Positions 53,728 through 62,521 of a stretch of DNA of 64,000 nucleotides are shown here, one piece after another (positions within the stretch are counted from its first letter, which is position 1; the number at the start of each line of letters is the position of its first letter). Under the pieces are notes generated by a model. That model had not been told where the DNA came from. It saw only the letters and a list, made by a program, of their open reading frames with translations, and ran no database searches. Source of the DNA: Gammaproteobacteria bacterium (GTDB lineage: Bacteria > Pseudomonadota > Gammaproteobacteria > Pseudomonadales > Pseudohongiellaceae). A program made the position numbers and the translations under genes. The stretch lies in NCBI GenBank assembly GCA_009844085.1, contig VYCF01000071.1, positions 78,886-142,885 of the forward strand, in the 5' to 3' direction.

Positions 53728-54762
53728 TCAGATCAGATCGGATTGCCAGTCCTGGCGCATCGCCCGCACCATGTCGCCCATGCTGGCGAAGCGCTTGCCG
53801 GGATCTTTTTCCAGGCAACGCATCGCAACCTGTTCAAGCAGCCGCGGAACGTGCATGGCAGCGACTTCCGAAGGCGGCGGCGGCGTATCCTTCAACACGC
53901 TTTCGATAATCTGGTGAAGTTTCTCGCCCTTGGCGGGCGGCTTGCCGCAAAGCGCTTCGTACAGCACCGCGCCAAGGCTGAACACGTCGGTTCGGTAATC
54001 GATGTCCGGATCCTGGTTGATCTGTTCGGGCGACATGTACCACGCCGAACCCTGGGCCTTGTGCTTGCCGGTGATATTGATATCGCCGACCGAGATCGCC
54101 GATTGCCCGATGGCGTCGTTCATGCCGTCGCCCCGGGCGCCCCAGACCTTGGCCAGGCCCCAGTCGAGCAGCAGCACTTCGCCGTAAGGCCCCGCGAGAA
54201 TGTTTTCGGGCTTGATATCGCGATGTGCGACGCCATGGGTATGTGCGTATTCGAGTGCGTAACCGATCTGCTTCACGACTTCCATCAGTTGCGTCAGATC
54301 GTAGCGCTCGCGGTAATCGAGAATCTCGCGCAAGGTGTAGCCGTGCACCAGTTTCATCGTGAAAAAGGGATTGCCGCGACCATCGCGCCCCAACTCGTAG
54401 GTCGGAACGGTATTGGGGTGCTGCAACATGGCGGAAACCCGCGCCTCGCGGATCAGGCGCTGCTGTTCGACTTCGTCCTGGGCAAACTCGGGCCGCAAGG
54501 TCTTGTAGCAGACGAAGCGCGACAGGTGCTGGTCCTTGCAGGACTTTATCAGCGACTTGCCGCCTTCGGCGATGGTGCTGAAAAAAGCGTAGCGGGTGCG
54601 CTGATCGATCTTTTTCGGCAGGGTCTTGTCGGTCTCTTCCAGGAATATCGAGTCGTATTCTCTGGGCGGCTCGGGAAAGTTCAGCATGATCTGGAGGCCG
54701 CAACCCCGCGTCGAAAAATCGGACTCGGCACAGTAACAGATATCGACCCGATTCGCAGCCAT
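53728..54762 (-). CDS. Hanks-type serine/threonine protein kinase
   Basis: 344 residues if started at ATG 54762 (other starts at 54795 and 54687 are possible; none has a strong ribosome binding site). Kinase motifs are present: catalytic lysine in FVCYKTL, Glu in REARVSAM, HRDIKPEN with catalytic Asp, the metal motif DWGLAK (DFG changed to DWG), and SAWYMSPEQ. The Gly-rich loop is altered (AEGGKSLIKSC instead of GxGxxG), as in a group of bacterial kinases with a similar opening. No membrane helix or sensor domain is seen, so it is cytoplasmic. Target unknown. Divergent from the thioesterase gene. Confidence 0.85.
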   Translation of the reverse strand: MAANRVDICYCAESDFSTRGCGLQIMLNFPEPPREYDSIFLEETDKTLPKKIDQRTRYAFFSTIAEGGKSLIKSCKDQHLSRFVCYKTLRPEFAQDEVEQQRLIREARVSAMLQHPNTVPTYELGRDGRGNPFFTMKLVHGYTLREILDYRERYDLTQLMEVVKQIGYALEYAHTHGVAHRDIKPENILAGPYGEVLLLDWGLAKVWGARGDGMNDAIGQSAISVGDINITGKHKAQGSAWYMSPEQINQDPDIDYRTDVFSLGAVLYEALCGKPPAKGEKLHQIIESVLKDTPPPPSEVAAMHVPRLLEQVAMRCLEKDPGKRFASMGDMVRAMRQDWQSDLI

Positions 54763-54877
54763 GTGGCTTCGATCCGTCGTCCGCCGACGACTCACACTTG
54801 TGGGTCGTATAATGCGCGCTGATTTCGAATGGGCCGGATTTCTTATGCAGATTTACTCACGCGAGAGGTGGAGGTTT

Positions 54878-55276
54878 GTGGATAGCGAGTTCCATGTTCG
54901 GTATGCGGAGACCGACAACATGGGGATTGTTCATCATTCGACGTACTTCGTTTATTTTGAAGAGGGCCGCAGCGAATACATGCGCCAGATGGGAAGCGAT
55001 TACGCCCATGTGGAAGCGAGCGGATACAACTTGCCGGTGACCGAAGCCCAGGTGCGCTTTGCGGGCAGCTTGCGCTACGGCCAGAAGGTGCGCGTGCGGA
55101 CCTGGATCGCCGAAAGCCTCAGCCGCCGCCTCACCTTCGCCTACGAGATCACCGCCGGCGACGATCCCGAAGTGCTCGTGACCGGCTTTACCCGCCACGT
55201 CTGGACCGGCCGGGATGGCAAGGTCACCCGGCTGCCCGGGATCTGGCAGAGTCATTTCCGGACGTGTGCGGAATAG
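54878..55276 (+). CDS. YbgC-like acyl-CoA thioesterase (hotdog fold)
   Basis: 132 residues from GTG 54878, preceded by a purine-rich GAGAGGTGGAGG; ATG 54845 would add 11 residues. The active-site region VRYAETDNMGIVHHSTYFVY has the catalytic Asp of the 4-hydroxybenzoyl-CoA thioesterase group. These enzymes hydrolyse short or medium acyl-CoA thioesters in the cytoplasm, and YbgC is linked to phospholipid metabolism and the Tol-Pal system. Overlaps the acyltransferase gene's 3' end on the opposite strand by 53 bases, so both are unlikely to be fully expressed together at high level. Confidence 0.85.
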   Translation: MDSEFHVRYAETDNMGIVHHSTYFVYFEEGRSEYMRQMGSDYAHVEASGYNLPVTEAQVRFAGSLRYGQKVRVRTWIAESLSRRLTFAYEITAGDDPEVLVTGFTRHVWTGRDGKVTRLPGIWQSHFRTCAE

Positions 55277-56144
55277 CTTTCGCCAGCGACTGTACCCGGC
55301 CATAAAGAAAGTCCGTCAGTTCCTGCCGGCCGCCGAGCGCCTGCATGGCGGTCCAGGGGATGGGCTCGCCGATTTCGACGCGAAAGGTCTTGCCGAACTT
55401 GTTACGCGCCTCGTGAATCAGCAGGGCCGTTCGCAGCGGCTCGGCGATATGCGAAGCGATGTGGAACTTGCGGCTGTTGCGGCCGTGGAAATAGACCGGA
55501 ACGACCGTGGCACGGGCGTCCCGGACGATCTTCGCGGCAAAATTGGTCCAGGGGCCGTCCCTGACTTCGCCGAAGCCCAGCTTGCCGGCCGTGGACACCG
55601 CGCCGGCAGGGAAGATCAGCACCGGAATATTGTCTTCGAGCGCTTCCAGCGCGAGTTGCCTGGAACGGATATTGGTCTTGCGCGCCAGCGGCGTACCGGT
55701 GAAATCGATGGGCAGGAAGTAAGGTGCGAGCTGCCGGTCCTGGCATAGCAGGCTGTGCAGCATGATGCGGAAATTGCCGCGCAGCTTGACGGCGATATCG
55801 CATAACACCATGCCGTCGACCACGCCGAAAGGATGATTGGCGACGAAAACCAGCGGCGCTTCCGGCGCCAGTCCGGCGAGAGCGTTGCGCTTCATGTCGA
55901 TCCTGATTGAGGCGGCCCGAAGACCTTCCTCGAAGAAATTGTCAATGCCGAGCTTTCTCCCTTTCAACTGCCAGTAGATGCGCTCGATCCGGCGGCGGCC
56001 GGAAAGCAACTCCAGCGCGGCAATCAGCCGCCGTTCCAGCCAGGAATCGTCCGGCTGCACGTAAGACACCCGCGGCGGATCGCGCAGATAGCAGGCGAAT
56101 TGCGGGTCGACTTCCATCGCCGGCGTGTTCGGTTCAGTGCGCAT
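55224..56144 (-). CDS. PlsC-like lysophospholipid acyltransferase
   Basis: 306 residues from ATG 56144, which overlaps the stop of the upstream gene by 11 bases; an upstream extension is the antisense-like shadow of that gene. The acyltransferase motifs are NHPFGVVDG (an H-x5-D variant of the usual H-x4-D), then LPIDFTGTPLARKTNIRSRQ and LIFPAGAVST in place of the usual EGTR block. This spacing is found in the hemolysin-like/ornithine-lipid branch of the family. It transfers a fatty acyl group to a lysolipid at the inner membrane. Last gene of the minus-strand run from the ABC transporter. Confidence 0.82.
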   Translation of the reverse strand: MRTEPNTPAMEVDPQFACYLRDPPRVSYVQPDDSWLERRLIAALELLSGRRRIERIYWQLKGRKLGIDNFFEEGLRAASIRIDMKRNALAGLAPEAPLVFVANHPFGVVDGMVLCDIAVKLRGNFRIMLHSLLCQDRQLAPYFLPIDFTGTPLARKTNIRSRQLALEALEDNIPVLIFPAGAVSTAGKLGFGEVRDGPWTNFAAKIVRDARATVVPVYFHGRNSRKFHIASHIAEPLRTALLIHEARNKFGKTFRVEIGEPIPWTAMQALGGRQELTDFLYGRVQSLAKAIPHTSGNDSARSRAAG

Positions 56145-57846
56145 GGTGATAGGTGAAGTAACCGGTGAACATCTCTTCCCAGCTTTCCACGCCGAAACGG
56201 AGTTCGGCGTCGGGATTGGGATTGTTGGGATTGGAAATCGAGTTGTCAAAAGCGCCGATGACGTGAAGCGTCGCGCCGGCGGGAATCGCAAGCGGTTCAT
56301 CGAGCCTGTAATAGGGCTGCCAGCCGTAGTTGTAGGCCGGCACCGAAAATATCTCGCGCAGCGGTTCGCCAGGCGCCTGGTAGGCGAACTTCATTTTCTT
56401 GCCGCGGAAGTTCATCCGCGCGCGTACGCCGGTAAGCACTGCGTCGCGTTCGAGGCGCCGGCTGGCGCGCAGCGGGAATTCGGGGACATTGGGCGGCAGC
56501 AGGAAACGGGTCGATACCGCGTCCGTGAAAATCTCGCGCTCCGGCGGCTCATCGTAAAAATACAGGCCGATGCGGGTGGCGTCGCTGGTGGACTGGCCAT
56601 TGGTCACATAGTGGAATTGCATCGAGAGTTTCTCGCCGGGCCTGATGCGCACACCGGTTCCCGGCGGGAATTCCCGCAACAGGTCCTGACCCGGCGCATA
56701 GCCGTCCAGAAACCTGCGCGTGCTGTTTTCCTGGCGGCGTTCCGCGCCCCAGAAATCCTCGCCTTCCCCGGTGACGAAACTCATCAGGTGATGCAACACC
56801 GATTGGTCGCCCGGCAGGTATTGCAAGGCGCGCACCCATTCTTCCTCGCCAAGGCCGAGTTCGGTTTCTTCATAGGTGTAATCGAGTACGCCGACGGGCG
56901 GTATGTCCTGCCGCGGCGCCTGCACGATGTAGTCGGGCTCGCCGAGTTGCCAACCCGGCGCCGGCGCCTCGGCCAGCGCCAGCAGGGGATCCGCTTCCCC
57001 GGCCGGTCCGGGCGCGCCGGCGTCGATCCAGTTGACCAGCACTTGCAGATCCTCGGCGGCGATATATTGCGCGTCCCGGGAATGACCGATGTGCGGATCC
57101 ACCTGCATCGGCGGCATGCGCTTGTTGAGCAGCACCTCGCGGATCATCGGCGACCAGCCGAGCAGCATCAGATGGCTGTCGAGGGCGAAGGGGCCGACGC
57201 CGCCGCGGCGATGGCACATGCCGCAATTCTCGATGATTCGCGGCGCCACTTCGCCGGCGTAATCGGGGGCCTCGGCAAGCATGGTTTCACGCACCGGAAA
57301 CTCAAGCGGACAACCCGCCTCCAGCGGCGCCCGGATGCTGTCGGCGATGCTGTTTGTGACTTCGGCCGCCAGCACGGCGTCCAGGGTTTGTTCAAACCCG
57401 GCGCCGGCCGCGCCCTGGTAAAACAGCGACAGCCGTTCCGGAAACAGCAATGCCACTTCTCCCGCCTGTCCGAATTCCAGCGCTGCGGAAACGAGGCGCC
57501 CGCCATCGTCGAGAATCGGCAGTTCCAGTTCGAGTCCGCGCAATTGCCCGCGGTCGAGCCCCTGGGTGTCGATAAAGAGGAAGGCAATATCCCGATCACT
57601 GAGCGTGTCGCCGAGATCTTCAAACCTCGCCGCCATCTCCGCCATGGCCGGACAATCGGCGCTGTAGGCCATGACCGCGAGCGCGCGCATATGGCGATAG
57701 CGGCTCAACTGGTGAAATTCGCCGTGCTGGTCGAGCAAGGCGAAATCGTCGACGCGCTCGAGCGCCCCCTGGGCCGGCGCAAGCCAGACCAGCAGCGGCA
57801 GCAGCAGACTGCATCGGACAAACATGTTCCGGGCTATGAATCGCAT
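56134..57846 (-). CDS. Secreted thioredoxin-like/c-haem/copper-monooxygenase-like fusion protein
   Basis: 570 residues from ATG 57846 with a signal peptide (MFVRCSLLLPLLVWLAPAQ). Three parts can be seen. Residues about 25-180 form a redoxin-like domain (DDFALLDQHGEFHQLSRY, a single-Cys YSADCPAMAEMA site). A c-type haem motif CGMCH follows in ENCGMCHRRGGVGPF. The C-terminal half resembles the copper-containing ascorbate-dependent monooxygenase/PHM fold (SVLHHLMSFV with paired His, MQFHYV, and FDNSISNPNNPNPDAELRFG). A gene with the last two parts is at 62522-63871. The enzyme would act in the periplasm on an unknown substrate. It begins 42 bases after the ABC permease and is likely in the same transcript. 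Confidence 0.75.
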   Translation of the reverse strand: MRFIARNMFVRCSLLLPLLVWLAPAQGALERVDDFALLDQHGEFHQLSRYRHMRALAVMAYSADCPAMAEMAARFEDLGDTLSDRDIAFLFIDTQGLDRGQLRGLELELPILDDGGRLVSAALEFGQAGEVALLFPERLSLFYQGAAGAGFEQTLDAVLAAEVTNSIADSIRAPLEAGCPLEFPVRETMLAEAPDYAGEVAPRIIENCGMCHRRGGVGPFALDSHLMLLGWSPMIREVLLNKRMPPMQVDPHIGHSRDAQYIAAEDLQVLVNWIDAGAPGPAGEADPLLALAEAPAPGWQLGEPDYIVQAPRQDIPPVGVLDYTYEETELGLGEEEWVRALQYLPGDQSVLHHLMSFVTGEGEDFWGAERRQENSTRRFLDGYAPGQDLLREFPPGTGVRIRPGEKLSMQFHYVTNGQSTSDATRIGLYFYDEPPEREIFTDAVSTRFLLPPNVPEFPLRASRRLERDAVLTGVRARMNFRGKKMKFAYQAPGEPLREIFSVPAYNYGWQPYYRLDEPLAIPAGATLHVIGAFDNSISNPNNPNPDAELRFGVESWEEMFTGYFTYHHAH

Positions 57847-57887
57847 CGCGGCGAATCGCAAGAATTCGGGCAAATCAACGCGCCACT

Positions 57888-58769
57888 TTACTGATCCCGG
57901 CCCAAAAATTCCAGCCGCCGAAAGAGCAGCGACAGACCGAAGCACAAGACGAAATAGAACGCCGCGGTAGTAATCCACGCTTCGAAGACTGCGCGAGTCG
58001 AAGAGACCAGCTCGACTGTCCTGTAAGTCAGTTCCTGTACCGAAATCAGCGATACGATCGAACTGTCCTTGACCAGGGTGATGAATTGGTTGGCCATGGG
58101 CGGCAAGGCCTTGCGCATCGCCTGGGGCAGGACGACGAAGCGAAGTTCATGCAGTGAGCCCATGCCGAGCGCCCGGGCCGCTTCCTTCTGACCAGGATCG
58201 ACCGATTCCAGGCCCGCCCGCACGATCTCGCCGACGAAGGCGCTTTCGAACAGCGCGAGTACGAGCGTTCCCGAGAGCAGGACCGGCAGCAGTCGCGGGT
58301 CGCCGACGAAAAACTCCCAGATTCGCGCGTTATCTCCCTGGGCGACTTCGCGCGCCCATTGCTCGATGCCGAAGGCGGAGATCAGTTGCTCGGACAGGAA
58401 AAAATAGAAAATGAAGACAACGACGACCGGAGGAACATTGCGCAGGCATTCGAGCCAGGTCCGGGCCAGCAGATTGACGGTGAGATTGCTCGCGGTGCGC
58501 GCCAGGCCGAGAATCACTCCGAAAATCAGCGCCAGGACGCTGGCGTATATGCAGATTCGCAAGGTCGTCAGAAACCCGGTCACGAACAGATTGGCGACCC
58601 AGCGGCCCTCGGCCTCGTCGAACCGGAACATGTAGGCGGGAATGATTTCCCAGCGCCAGACGTAGTTCAGCCTGCCGTCGATCTGTATCCAGACGTAAGC
58701 GGCGAATGCCGCCAGCACCGCCAGCAAAGCGGCATCGATCCAGGTGAAGCGCCTTATGAGAGTCTGCAT
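57888..58769 (-). CDS. Amino-acid ABC transporter permease (HisM/GlnP-like), second permease
   Basis: 293 residues, six or more membrane helices. The ATPase-contact loop (EAARALGMGSLHELRFVVLPQAMRKALPPM) and the polar-amino-acid permease segments LVKDSSIVSLISV and FESAFVGEIVRAGLESVD are present. Part of a four-gene transporter; it lies 9 bases downstream of the binding protein gene. Confidence 0.92.
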   Translation of the reverse strand: MQTLIRRFTWIDAALLAVLAAFAAYVWIQIDGRLNYVWRWEIIPAYMFRFDEAEGRWVANLFVTGFLTTLRICIYASVLALIFGVILGLARTASNLTVNLLARTWLECLRNVPPVVVVFIFYFFLSEQLISAFGIEQWAREVAQGDNARIWEFFVGDPRLLPVLLSGTLVLALFESAFVGEIVRAGLESVDPGQKEAARALGMGSLHELRFVVLPQAMRKALPPMANQFITLVKDSSIVSLISVQELTYRTVELVSSTRAVFEAWITTAAFYFVLCFGLSLLFRRLEFLGRDQ

Positions 58770-58778
58770 CGTGGGCGT

Positions 58779-59612
58779 CTATTGCAGCACCTGGCTGCTC
58801 CACTCCTCGGTGGTGAACCAGTAGTCGTGGCGCTCCTGCAGCCAGCCCGTGCGCCAGTTATGGGCGATCCAGTTATTGAAGAAATTCAGCGCGTCGGGGT
58901 CGCCCTTGCGCAAGGCGAAGCCCTCGCCCAACTGGTTGAACAACACGTCGAAGGGGATGTACAGGATGTCCGGATAGCTGCGGGCCTCACGCGATGGCAG
59001 CGGCTCCGACGCCATGGTCGCATGGGCGTTTCCGTTCAGGACTTCCTGCACTACCGCGCCCTCGTCGTCGAACAGCAACAATTCGGCATTCGGAAATTGT
59101 CCAGCGATCACCGTTGCGGGGACGGCGCCCCGCCTTGCGCTGAAAGTCACTTCCGGGCTGTCGAAATCTTCGAGCCTGAATCCCTCGGTCAATTGCCGAT
59201 TGGCAAGGATCGTCATGCCGGAATACGAGTAGGCGTCGGTGAAATTGACGGTCAGATTGCGCTGCGGAGTAATCGACATGCCGCTGATGATGACGTCGAA
59301 CCTGCCCGCCAGCAGCGCCGGGATGATTCCGTCAAAGGCAGTGGGCACGAATTCGACTTCGACGCCCATGTCTTCCGCGAGCTTGCGGCCGACGTCGGGT
59401 TCGAACCCGATCAACTCGCCATTTAATGCGCGCATCGACCACGGCGTGAATGTCGACAGGCCGATCTTGATCACGCCCTGCCGCTTGATGGATTCGATCA
59501 CGCTCTCGGCCGCGATCGATTGGCGGACGTCCTGGGCGAGCGCGGGCGCGGAAGCCCCGAGAGCGAGCCCCGCGGAAATCAGCAACGCTGCCAGACCAGT
59601 TCTGAAAATCAC
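58779..59612 (-). CDS. Amino-acid ABC transporter periplasmic binding protein
   Basis: 277 residues from GTG 59612 (GGGAGG 5 bases upstream). A 128-codon in-frame extension runs over the upstream permease and is not coding. After a signal peptide (LAALLISAGLALGASAPALAQ) comes a family 3 binding fold: IKIGLSTFTPWSMRALNGELIGFEPDVGRKLAEDMGVEVEF, FDVIISGMSITPQRNLTVNFTD and the C-terminal helix. The GTG overlaps the permease stop by four bases (GTGA). It captures a polar or acidic amino acid; the exact one is not readable. Confidence 0.92.
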   Translation of the reverse strand: MIFRTGLAALLISAGLALGASAPALAQDVRQSIAAESVIESIKRQGVIKIGLSTFTPWSMRALNGELIGFEPDVGRKLAEDMGVEVEFVPTAFDGIIPALLAGRFDVIISGMSITPQRNLTVNFTDAYSYSGMTILANRQLTEGFRLEDFDSPEVTFSARRGAVPATVIAGQFPNAELLLFDDEGAVVQEVLNGNAHATMASEPLPSREARSYPDILYIPFDVLFNQLGEGFALRKGDPDALNFFNNWIAHNWRTGWLQERHDYWFTTEEWSSQVLQ

Positions 59613-60439
59613 TTTGCCCTCCCGGCAATGGCGTATCGTTTTTCCATTTGCGACGCCGCCAAAGACAATACAAGAATAACCAGCAGATACACCGCGGCTA
59701 TGGTGAACCAGATCTCGAAACTCATATAGGTGTCGGCAATGATATTCCTGCCGACCGTGGTCATCTCGACCACCGCGATCACGCTTACGATCGCCGAACT
59801 CTTGATCAGATGCACCGCCTCCCCGGTCATCGGCGGCAGCAGGAATTTCATCGCCTGCGGCATGACGATGTGGCGATAGGCCTGCATGTTCGACATGCCC
59901 ACCGATCGCGCCGCTTCCAACTGGCCGCCATCGACCGAATTGACGCCCGCCCGCAGAATTTCGGAAACGAGCGCGGCGTGATATACGCCGAGGCAAAGCA
60001 CCGCGGCGGCGTATCGGTCCAGGTCGAATATCGGCCCCAGAACATAGTAGAACAGATATAGCAGGACGAGCAGCGGCGTATTTCTCACGATTTCGAGAAA
60101 CGCCACGGCAATGGCGGTTCCGACCACCAGCTTCGACATCCGCAGCAAGGCGACGATCGCGCCCAGGCCGGCCGCCAGCAGGAAGGAAAGCAGCGAGAGT
60201 TCAAGCGTCGCTGCCAGGCCCCGGGCGATTTCTCCCCATTCGAAGCCGTCATCGGTGAATCGGAACAGGTAATCGGGCACCCGGTACCATTGCCAGTTGT
60301 AGCCCATGGCGCCAGCGCCGTTCAGCGCCAGTCTGACCAGCAGGTAGATGACGATCAGATACAACGCGATCGAGAATACGCCCGATCCCGCGGGAAACGG
60401 AAATCGGCTCCATGGCCGCGGCCGCGCGTTCGAAGTCAT
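59609..60439 (-). CDS. Amino-acid ABC transporter permease, first permease
   Basis: 276 residues with the same layout as its partner: VRNTPLLVLLYLFYYV, LVSEILRAGVNSVDGGQLEAARSVGMSNMQAYRHIVMPQAM (ATPase-contact EAA loop) and LIKSSAIVSVIAVVEM. It follows the ATPase gene by one base and overlaps the binding protein gene by four. Confidence 0.92.
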   Translation of the reverse strand: MTSNARPRPWSRFPFPAGSGVFSIALYLIVIYLLVRLALNGAGAMGYNWQWYRVPDYLFRFTDDGFEWGEIARGLAATLELSLLSFLLAAGLGAIVALLRMSKLVVGTAIAVAFLEIVRNTPLLVLLYLFYYVLGPIFDLDRYAAAVLCLGVYHAALVSEILRAGVNSVDGGQLEAARSVGMSNMQAYRHIVMPQAMKFLLPPMTGEAVHLIKSSAIVSVIAVVEMTTVGRNIIADTYMSFEIWFTIAAVYLLVILVLSLAASQMEKRYAIAGRAK

Positions 60440-60440
60440 G

Positions 60441-61187
60441 CTAGTGCTCCAGGATGCGGTCCAGGAATCTCCGGCAGCGATCGCTTGCCGGATTCGAGAA
60501 AAACCTGGCGGCCGGCGCCGACTCGATGATCTCGCCTTCGTCCATGAAGATCATCCTGTCGGCGACCCTGCGCGCAAAGCCCATTTCATGCGTGACGCAG
60601 ATCATGGCCATGCCGCTTTCCGCGAGATCGGTCATCACTTCGAGCACTTCGTTGATCATTTCCGGATCCAGCGCCGAAGTGGGCTCGTCGAACAGCATCA
60701 CGCTCGGCTCCATGCACAGCGAGCGGGCGATCGCCACCCGCTGTTGCTGTCCGCCGGAAAGCTGGGACGGATACTTCTCCGCCTGCTCGAGAATATTCAC
60801 GCGTTCGAGATACTCGAGGGCGAGTTCGACGGCCCGGGCTCTGGCCAGTTTGCGGACCCTGATTGGCCCGATAGTCAGATTATCGAGCACGGAAAGATGC
60901 GGGAACAGATTGAACTGCTGGAAAACCATGCCGACCTTCATGCGAACCTTGCGAATGTCGGTCTTGCCGTCTCCCAGTTCCTCCCCGTCGACGAATATCC
61001 GGCCGGCCGAGTGTTCTTCCAGCCGGTTGACGCATCTGACCAGGGTCGACTTCCCCGAACCCGAAGGCCCGCAGATCACTACGCGTTCTTTCGGACCCAC
61101 TGCCATGCTGACGTTCGAAAGCGCCTGAAAGTCGCCGTAAAACTTGTCTACGTTGCGAAGTTCTATGACAGGATGGCTATCGGTCAT
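60441..61187 (-). CDS. Amino-acid ABC transporter ATPase (GlnQ/ArtP-like)
   Basis: 248 residues. Walker A is [15 protein letters not shown]-loop [22 protein letters not shown] signature [15 protein letters not shown], Walker [15 protein letters not shown] and H-loop [15 protein letters not shown]. It powers the import system of the following three genes and heads a tight operon. The upstream 270-base gap is shared with the divergent 61458 gene. Confidence 0.95.
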   Translation of the reverse strand: MTDSHPVIELRNVDKFYGDFQALSNVSMAVGPKERVVICGPSGSGKSTLVRCVNRLEEHSAGRIFVDGEELGDGKTDIRKVRMKVGMVFQQFNLFPHLSVLDNLTIGPIRVRKLARARAVELALEYLERVNILEQAEKYPSQLSGGQQQRVAIARSLCMEPSVMLFDEPTSALDPEMINEVLEVMTDLAESGMAMICVTHEMGFARRVADRMIFMDEGEIIESAPAARFFSNPASDRCRRFLDRILEH

Positions 61188-61347
61188 GAGGAGCGCCCCG
61201 CCTCCGTTCGCGCCCGGAATTGACGCAGCTTCGACGCGGCGTGGATGCGGGTGAAGCTACACATTCAATACTTTGTTGTCCAATCCCAAGCCGTCCGGCA
61301 GCGTAACACTTGCTTACAATTCAGGCGCTTCCGGGCCTTTCGGACAC

Positions 61348-61376
61348 TGGACGATTCGCGACCTTGCCATTATGCT
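61348..61376 (+). promoter_or_regulatory. Possible promoter of the 61458-63871 unit
   Basis: TGGACG (61348-61353), 17-base spacer, TATGCT (61371-61376), about 80 bases before the first ATG. Each hexamer matches the consensus at four of six positions. Only the position and spacing support it. Confidence 0.3.
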
Positions 61377-61457
61377 TTGCGTCTGCCTGGGGCGGGTGGC
61401 CGCAGCGGCCTTCCATCGCCCGCAAGCTTTCAGAATCGTACGAAGAGGAACAATTTG

Positions 61458-62393
61458 ATGCGACGCATGTACAAATCATTGCTGGCGCCCGCCGCCCTGC
61501 TGCTGTTGGCCGTTTCGCCGCTGTCACAGGGTCAGGACGACCAACCTCGTTTTCTGTCCCTGACGCCGCCCGAAGGCCTGCCGATCATTCCCCTGATGGA
61601 AGGCTGGGTCGCCAATGAAGACGGCACCACGACCATCTCGTTCGGATTCATCAACCGCAATACCGATGAGGACGTCGATATTCCCCTCGGCGAGAACAAC
61701 TATATCGAGCCCGCCGAGTTCGACGGCATGCAGCCCACGCATTTTCCTTCGGGCCGCAGCACCGGCGTCTTCACTGTCACGTTGCCGGAAGACCAGTCAG
61801 ACATAGACGTCTGGTGGAATCTGCAGACCGGCGAAAGCGAAGTGCTCCGGGTTCCGGGCCGGCGCGGCGCCTCCGCCTATGAGCTCGACTTCATCCGCCC
61901 GCGGCCCCAGGGTTCGCTGCAGCCGCTGGCCGCGTTCGGCGATACCGAACTTTCCGCCGGCCTGACGGCCAACATTTCCAATTACGGCTCCAGCGCCGCC
62001 GTGGGGGAGACGGTCGAACTCGTGCTGAACGCGAGCGATCCCGCCGATCGCGACCCTGAAGATCCCCGCTTCGGCGAACCGCTCGACATGAACGTCGAGT
62101 TCAGCAAGCACCAGGGCCCGGGCAACGTGACTTTCGAGCGCGATCCCAACGCCCCCGAACCGGAGAATCCGTTCGACCCGGACGATCCGCGTTTCGAGTT
62201 CTTTACCGGCCCGCAGCCCAACCAGGCGATCGTCGAGGGCGGCGCCGGATCCGCCATGGTGATGGCAACTTTTTCCGCGCCCGGCGATTACATAATCCGC
62301 GCCGCCGTCGACGTGCATACGGCGCCGGACAGCTCATACGGCGACCAGTGCTGCTGGACCAATGTCTACCAGCGGGTCACGGTAACCGAGTAA
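61458..62393 (+). CDS. Secreted protein of unknown function, neighbour of haem/copper protein
   Basis: 311 residues from ATG 61458 (GAGGA about 9 bases upstream) with a signal peptide (SLLAPAALLLLAVSPLSQ). The mature part is Pro/Asp/Asn-rich and predicted beta-structured (PPEGLPIIPLMEGWVANEDG; VWWNLQTGESEVLRVPGR; VGETVELVLNASDPADRDP). A C-terminal CC in DQCCWTNVYQRVTV is notable. It looks like one or two immunoglobulin-like domains. No activity can be named. The co-directional gene downstream is a haem/copper protein, so it may be an accessory or carrier for that protein. Confidence 0.7.
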   Translation: MRRMYKSLLAPAALLLLAVSPLSQGQDDQPRFLSLTPPEGLPIIPLMEGWVANEDGTTTISFGFINRNTDEDVDIPLGENNYIEPAEFDGMQPTHFPSGRSTGVFTVTLPEDQSDIDVWWNLQTGESEVLRVPGRRGASAYELDFIRPRPQGSLQPLAAFGDTELSAGLTANISNYGSSAAVGETVELVLNASDPADRDPEDPRFGEPLDMNVEFSKHQGPGNVTFERDPNAPEPENPFDPDDPRFEFFTGPQPNQAIVEGGAGSAMVMATFSAPGDYIIRAAVDVHTAPDSSYGDQCCWTNVYQRVTVTE

Positions 62394-62521
62394 GTCCTGT
62401 TTCAAATTGTTGCATTCGTCGGCGCTTTTCCGCGCCGCGAATCATGGACTTGGAACAGGTAAATATTTAGTATTTGGCGGGTATTCCGTCAGCAAGAGAA
62501 CGCTCAATCGAGGAGAACGAT

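Noticed and set aside
58779..59996. A 405-residue version of the ABC binding protein
   Set aside because: The first 128 codons overlap the upstream permease in another frame and are Arg/Gly-rich. The GTG at 59612 begins a proper signal peptide.
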